Shown: positions 9,101-15,100 of the stretch, one piece after another
How the letters are laid out: each line of letters opens with the position of its first letter
Position numbering within the stretch: the stretch's first letter is position 1
NCBI GenBank assembly: GCA_000310025.1
Contig: FN649735.1
Location: 3,865,769 to 3,887,274, forward strand
Direction: 5' to 3'
Origin: Ectocarpus siliculosus
Taxonomy: Eukaryota; Sar; Phaeophyceae; Ectocarpales; Ectocarpaceae
Length of the DNA stretch: 21,506 bases
The notes under the pieces: generated by a model
What the model was told of the DNA's origin: nothing
The model's input: only the letters and a program-made list of their open reading frames with translations
Database searches by the model: none
Program-made: the position numbers and the translations under genes

Positions 9101-12100
9101 CCAACGGCGGTCGTTTTTCGTTTTTGTCGATGATCCCGGATTGAAAATGATCGGCTGCACCGCCGCCGGCAAAAGCATCGCAGGTAGACTGCTGCAGGTA
9201 TTGAGTCCCCGCGGCTCATTACCCCTCCCTATCTAAAACATACACGCAAGCAACGTCGACGGTTGCAGAGTTCGGAGGTGTGGGGTACCATGGCAGCTGT
9301 GCTCTCCTCGCTGTTGCGTGTGGGCCGACTTCGCGAGAAATTTAAGGTTACGAGGAAGTAGAAAAGGGGGGGGGGGGTACGCAGAACCAACAACCTAGCC
9401 CAACTTTTCCGAGTGCATGCTTTGTCCAACATGTTTACTTATTATCAATTCGCAGTCGATGTTTTTTGACGCTATGGCACGGTGAACGTTTCCTGGTTGC
9501 GTTCCCGATGGTGTTCCGCTTGTACTGCTGTCTCTACTGATGTGTCGATCGGCGTGAAGGGGGGAAGTTATCCACGCTTCGCGCTTGGAGTGATGTGTAT
9601 GTTGTTTGTGCCAAAGGTGGTTTTGGCTTGAAACCATCGTTACCTCGTTTACTGCAGCACACGTCATTTCGATTGTTGTCATTTCGATTGAAGATTCATG
9701 AATCATTTTTTGCGTGTTTTTTTTCGATCTGTAATCTTGGTTGGTGTTCCTTCAAACCCGTCGTCGAGTTGATTGGAGACACCCATGTTTGGCAAACCAC
9801 GGGCGGACCGTTTAGGAAAAATAAATAGAAACACAGAAGGACTACCCATTCGAGATACAGTATACCCACAGCAGTCAAACGGGATGTGGTGGAGTCTTTT
9901 CAGTGTGTGGAGGAAAACCGGCTGGGTACTGGATGGACTTACTTCTAACCTGTTTTAAGTCTATACACTGATGTTTTTTAAGCAGTGATACCAGCTGGTG
10001 CTAAGTACGAATCTTTTTGGACCTTTTGCTGGGGAAAAAGTCCGCCACAGTCGTGGTCCCGGTTCAGCGGTTCCTTCCGTGTTTAGCGGGATGCCCTGAA
10101 TACCGTTTCCAAAATCTCGTGGCACGGCTGCACCTCGGTATTCAAAACTACAATATTTACTTCCAATCAATCCGGTTTAGCGGCGATGCCCTCAGGGGCT
10201 ATAACATTTTGTTACACTACAAAGACCGCTATACCGGGGCCACGACTGCATGTCCCCAAAACGGCAGCAAGTAAGTCATTGTGACGTTTTGCTTTCGCTT
10301 CGGACACGGCTTTTTTTTTTTTCGTTGTTGCAGGCAGGAGAAGCCACCGCAAAACGGGCGCAGGCGACCACGGGGAGGACAGAAATCATATCGCGCATCA
10401 GCGATGAAACGGTGGCTAAGATTTGCGCGCTTCCGACTCCTGAGGCTCAAGAACGGGCTCTGCAGATGCTCCTAAAGGAGGACTATCCAACGGTAGGTTT
10501 GCACGCACGATGAGAAGCGTTTTTTTTTTGTTTTGTCCTCTTCTTGTGTGTTGGAATTTTTCTTTCTCGCGTTTCATCGAGAGCAGGATGATTGTTTCAC
10601 GATACACGTGTTTTTTTTTGTATCGATTCGTTTCAGCTTGTCTTGTGATATTTGCGAATTTGGACGGGGTTTTACTGGCGCGTGATGTTCGAACACCCAT
10701 ACCGTAAGCTCAACAACCGCCTACGCTTGGGTCTGCCCACGTTCTAGAAGATTCACCATGACCGGTCATCCTCTCATTATGTTTGTCATCATGAGACGGT
10801 CCCTGTTTAGCGCCGGTTGAATGGTGTCATCATGAGACTGTTCAGTAGAGGTCCCTGCCTATTATAGTGCGGGTTAAATAGTGTCATCGTGAGACTGTAC
10901 AGTAGAGGTCCCTGCCTATTATAGTGCGGGTTAAATAGTGTCATCAGGAGACTGTACGGTAGAGGTCCCTGTTTAGTGCGGGTTGAATAGTGTCATCAGG
11001 AGACTGTACAGTTGAGGTTCCTGTTTAGTGCCGGTTGAGTACTGCCGGTGTTTTCGGCGGGAACACACTGAATTTCAAAGTCATTCTCAACACTTGGAAC
11101 AGTGCCGGTCCGGTATAGTGCCGGTCTATACTCTGGGCACGTACCGGCACTAAACAGGGACCTTGACTGTATATGGTACATATTTGTAAGATTTTTATTT
11201 TAGTTTTGTTGAGGTTCGCTTGCCTGTTCGAGTCAAAAACACGTCAGCTGTGTGAGCTGTTGAGCTTGAGAAGTGTCACGCCACAGCTGGCAGCCAGCTG
11301 TTATCCCTGCTTTTCGTTTTCATCGTGCATCGCACCGCTTGATGATACTGCTGTGCTCACATGAACCCACTAATGTATGCATGCTTGGTTTTTTGTGTGT
11401 GAAAGGTCTGGAGGAAGTTAACGACGCAGCAGCGCGCCGCCATCACCAAGCTGAGGGTCGAGAACAAGACTTTCAAGGCCGTATCTATCGGGGACATGAG
11501 GAAGAGAGGGAAGCGGTGAGATACGTGCAGACTCTTTTGTATTTTGTTGTTGTTGGCTGTGCGGCGAGGCCGAACCACAAAAGGGAGTAAGGTCGACTTG
11601 AAGACCTTTGTTTTCGTTGATATGGCGAGTTTTCTGAGTACAGCAGTCACGATCCCGATACACCGCGGGATAGTGACAGGCAAAAATTACCGCGGTACAT
11701 CGGGACCCCCGCACTCTGGAGTGTTGGGGAATATACAGTTTTTTGTATGTAGGAAAATCCCGTGAAAAGGCGGTTTTTACCGCGCTGTATCGGTACCCAC
11801 ACTACTCGGGACCGCGGTACGGTGTATCGGTACGTTACATCGGGACCACCACTGTAAGAGGCAGGAGGCCGAAGCAGAGGCAAGTAGGTTGGCTTCGAAA
11901 ACCTTTGTTTCTTGATGTTGACTGCCAACCGACCAGCTTGCCACACTTCTCCCATAAATCCACCACCGACGGATGCATGCCCGCGCCAGTCAGGGGGTAC
12001 TCGGCAGAGTACTGATGTACGGCCCCCCCCGGGGAGGTTTGTGTGTGTCTTTATTATTAAATAGCATCGACCGCGCTAACCGGCTGACCGATGAAAATAC

Positions 12101-15100
12101 GTCAGTCTTACGATTGTGCGGTTGAAAACACAAAACGCTTCTATCTGCCATGAACTGGGACCCCGTGAGGGGGCAGCGTGTGTGTGTGTGTGTGTGTGGC
12201 TTACGTGCATCTTGTGTGCATGATGGACACAACGGGATGGGATCTTCTCGACTCGCACATGTCTCCGACTCAGGAAGCTCAAAAGACACAAGCATTTGCG
12301 TTACAACACCCATGAGGAGTTCCCGTGCGATAAAAAGGGCTTACCGCATTTGCCGGAGAGATGGCACCCCCGTGTTGGCGTTTTTTTTATTGCGTATTTC
12401 ACCACAACCACGGGGGTACCACTGCCGACAAGGGTAGTTTTGGAAACGTCTCATCGAGGGCTTTCCTGAGAGGTTTCGGTTGGCGTTTTCACCCTCCTAG
12501 TTGTGGAGAAATACGCTACGCTAACATAATGCTGACACGGGGGTGCCGTCTGTCCGACAATTACGGTGTTCGTGTCAACCCGGTGGAGCTTTTTTTTGTG
12601 TGTGTGTGTCCCGTTTTTGGCTCACAGCAGCACCAGCAGCAGCAGAAAAGAGGGTTTTGGCTTTAGTTTTTTTCGTTGCGATTGCTTCGAATTATTCACG
12701 AATATTCCACTTCATTTATCGCAGTACATGCCCCCCCCCCGCGCTTACATGAAACGTTTTGTTGATTGCACTACCCCGCCCGCCTGTGTCCGTTCATTTT
12801 CGGTTGCGAAAGCGACTTGTCCCCGCTTGGTCTGACCTTCTCGGCCTTCCTGTTCGTCACTGGCATGCGGGCGAGCCTCAGGAGCATGTCAAACCAAAGG
12901 AAGAGGGTGAGTTGGGAGTTGGGCCTATGTGCCGCCGAGGACACTCATTTGGTCTTAAGAAGAACACGACAGGTCCATCTCTTGCACAGATTAAGAGTCT
13001 GATTAGCGATTCCATAGCGTTGTTGTTGTTCTTGTGGTTCTGTTTACATAAAACAAAAACAAATAAACGTTCCGATATCTAGTCAGACCTTGATCTGTCC
13101 GTTGCACGGTGACCAACCTATGTTTCTACCGTTGCCCGAGCAGCATACATCGATATCTCGATATCTCCCCTGTGGGTAACAGGCTCGACAAGCTATCGTT
13201 ACTCATTTCTTCAATTTTTTGTCGGTGTCATGATCATCTCATATTCGCTGGGCACCCGTACAGGATTTCCTTGAAACCATTGTGTAAACCTAGGCTACTT
13301 AGCTGGGTTCACGATGAGGAGTTCCCGTGCGGGTAGGCGTTTTTTCTCCAAGGGACCATCCCAATTGGTCAGCAATGCTGTGTGGCTTTCCTATGTACGG
13401 TAGTCTCACGAAGAACGTGGTTCGGAAGTACAGCAGTCGTCCCTCCGTTAAGGACACGTACGGTTTTTCGTTGAAACAGGCGTCCTCTCAAGAGGGGGAA
13501 GTGTCATTGAGGTTTATCCCCCACCCCCTATGGTGTACATGAGTGAGCTGGGAAAATAGTAGGAAGGTACAGGGAGATGTTTGAGGCACCCTCTTATACC
13601 AGAATAGAGGGTACCCAACTATACTTAAGCGGGTCGAGTCTGTGACAACCAATTTCGACCGTCTTATAAGGCACCCTCTTAAATCAAAGCCCCCTCTTAT
13701 ACCAGAATAGAGGGTACCCAACTACCCTTAAGCGGGTCGAGTCCGTGACAACCGATTTCGACCGTCTTATAAGGCACCCTCTTAAAAGGTACCCTACCTC
13801 TTATATCGGAGCCATGACTGTACAGTATTGTATGCATAACTGTTCTTCAGGTGAAAGTGGAGTCGGCAAAGTTTGATGCCGAAAAGGACGAATTCATGGA
13901 CGTCGACGGGGAGGCTGAGTTTGACGTCGACATCATGAAGGAACTCAGGTGCGTCTCGTTATATCTTCGTCGTAGATCTCTTGTCGTAGATCTCTTGTCG
14001 TAGATCTCTTGACGTCGACGGGGAGGTTGAGTTTGACGTCGACATCATGAAGGAACTCAGGTGCGTCTCGTTATATCTTCGTCGTAGATCTCTTGTTGTA
14101 GATCTCTTGTCGTAGATCTCTTGACGTCGACGGGGAGGTTGAGTTTGACGTCGACATCATGAAGGAACTCAGGTGCGTCTCGTTATATCTTCGTCGTAGA
14201 TCTCTTGTTGTAGATCTCTTGTCGTAGATCTCTTGACGTCGACGGGGAGGTTGAGTTTGACGTCGACATCATGAAGGAACTCAGGTGCGTCTCGTTATAT
14301 CTTCGTCGTAGATCTCTTGTTGTAGATCTCTTGTCGTAGATCTCTTGACGTCGACGGGGAGGTTGAGTTTGACGTCGACATCATGAAGGAACTCAGGTGC
14401 GTCTCGTTATATCTTCGTCGTAGATCTCTTGTTGTAGATCTCTTGTCGTAGATCTCTGCCGTAGATTTCTATGTCTACGAACTCACAGGTGCGTTTCGTC
14501 GATCGGTCAAACAGATCTTGGTCGTAGATCTCTGTGGTAGATTTCTGTGAATGGACTCACAGGTGCGCTTCGTCAACCGGTCAAACACATGTTGCGATCT
14601 CTGGTGTAGATTCTATGCTGGGTCGTTGTGCGTACAACTTAATTTTGTAATGTATCAGGGACATGAGTACGAAGTAGAAGCGTTGGTCTTCATCGTACAT
14701 GTCTGTGTCGTGTGTTGTTTTGCGCATGTGTTCACGTATCAGAGATTCCAAGTGTAGATGTGTTGATCGTAGACATCTGTGGTAGATCTTTATCGTAGAC
14801 CTCTGTGATATGCGGATATTCTACGTGTCAGAGAACATGCATACGAAGAATAGATATTTATTCTTAGTTCTGTATCGTAAGCCTCTGTGATAGGGTTGTG
14901 GTACGGATAAACCAACGAATCAGAGAATACCCAGCTGACCCGTTCGCAACTCGCATTGATTGTGTTTGAATATGTCCATTTTTTTTTTTTTTTTGTTACG
15001 AAGAACGTAACAAATCCACGACCTCCACAGATGAGATTCCGTGGTAGATTAGCAATGCATTTATTGTATTGTACGGCGGTGAACAACTTATTTTGAAGTT

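Larger units (their letters stand above)
7998..10333. other. Intron 2 (2.3 kb), repeat-rich
   Basis: Contains three diverged direct repeats at 8481-9010, dispersed repeat members at 9330-9440 and 9813-9888, and a TIR element at 10048-10248. The overlapping open frames on both strands here follow the repeats and are not taken as genes. Confidence 0.6.
11884..13850. other. Intron 5 (2 kb)
   Basis: Contains SINE-like copy 12041-12178, an 18-bp direct repeat ATGAGGAGTTCCCGTGCG at 12313 and 13315, and the tandem/TIR structure at 13429-13822. No exon or gene could be supported within it. Confidence 0.55.

Noticed and set aside
8124-9219. Cluster of overlapping 100-150 codon open frames on both strands
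   Set aside because: They follow three diverged direct repeats in intron 2, and frames on both strands repeat the same low-complexity peptides. No splice or domain support.
11406-11515. Alternative frame of exon 4 reading GLEEVNDAAARRHHQ
   Set aside because: It would leave exon 4 in phase with exon 6 directly, but the upstream exon ends in phase 0 at 10492 and the AAAG acceptor does not allow that frame. The VWRKLTTQQ frame fits the upstream phase.
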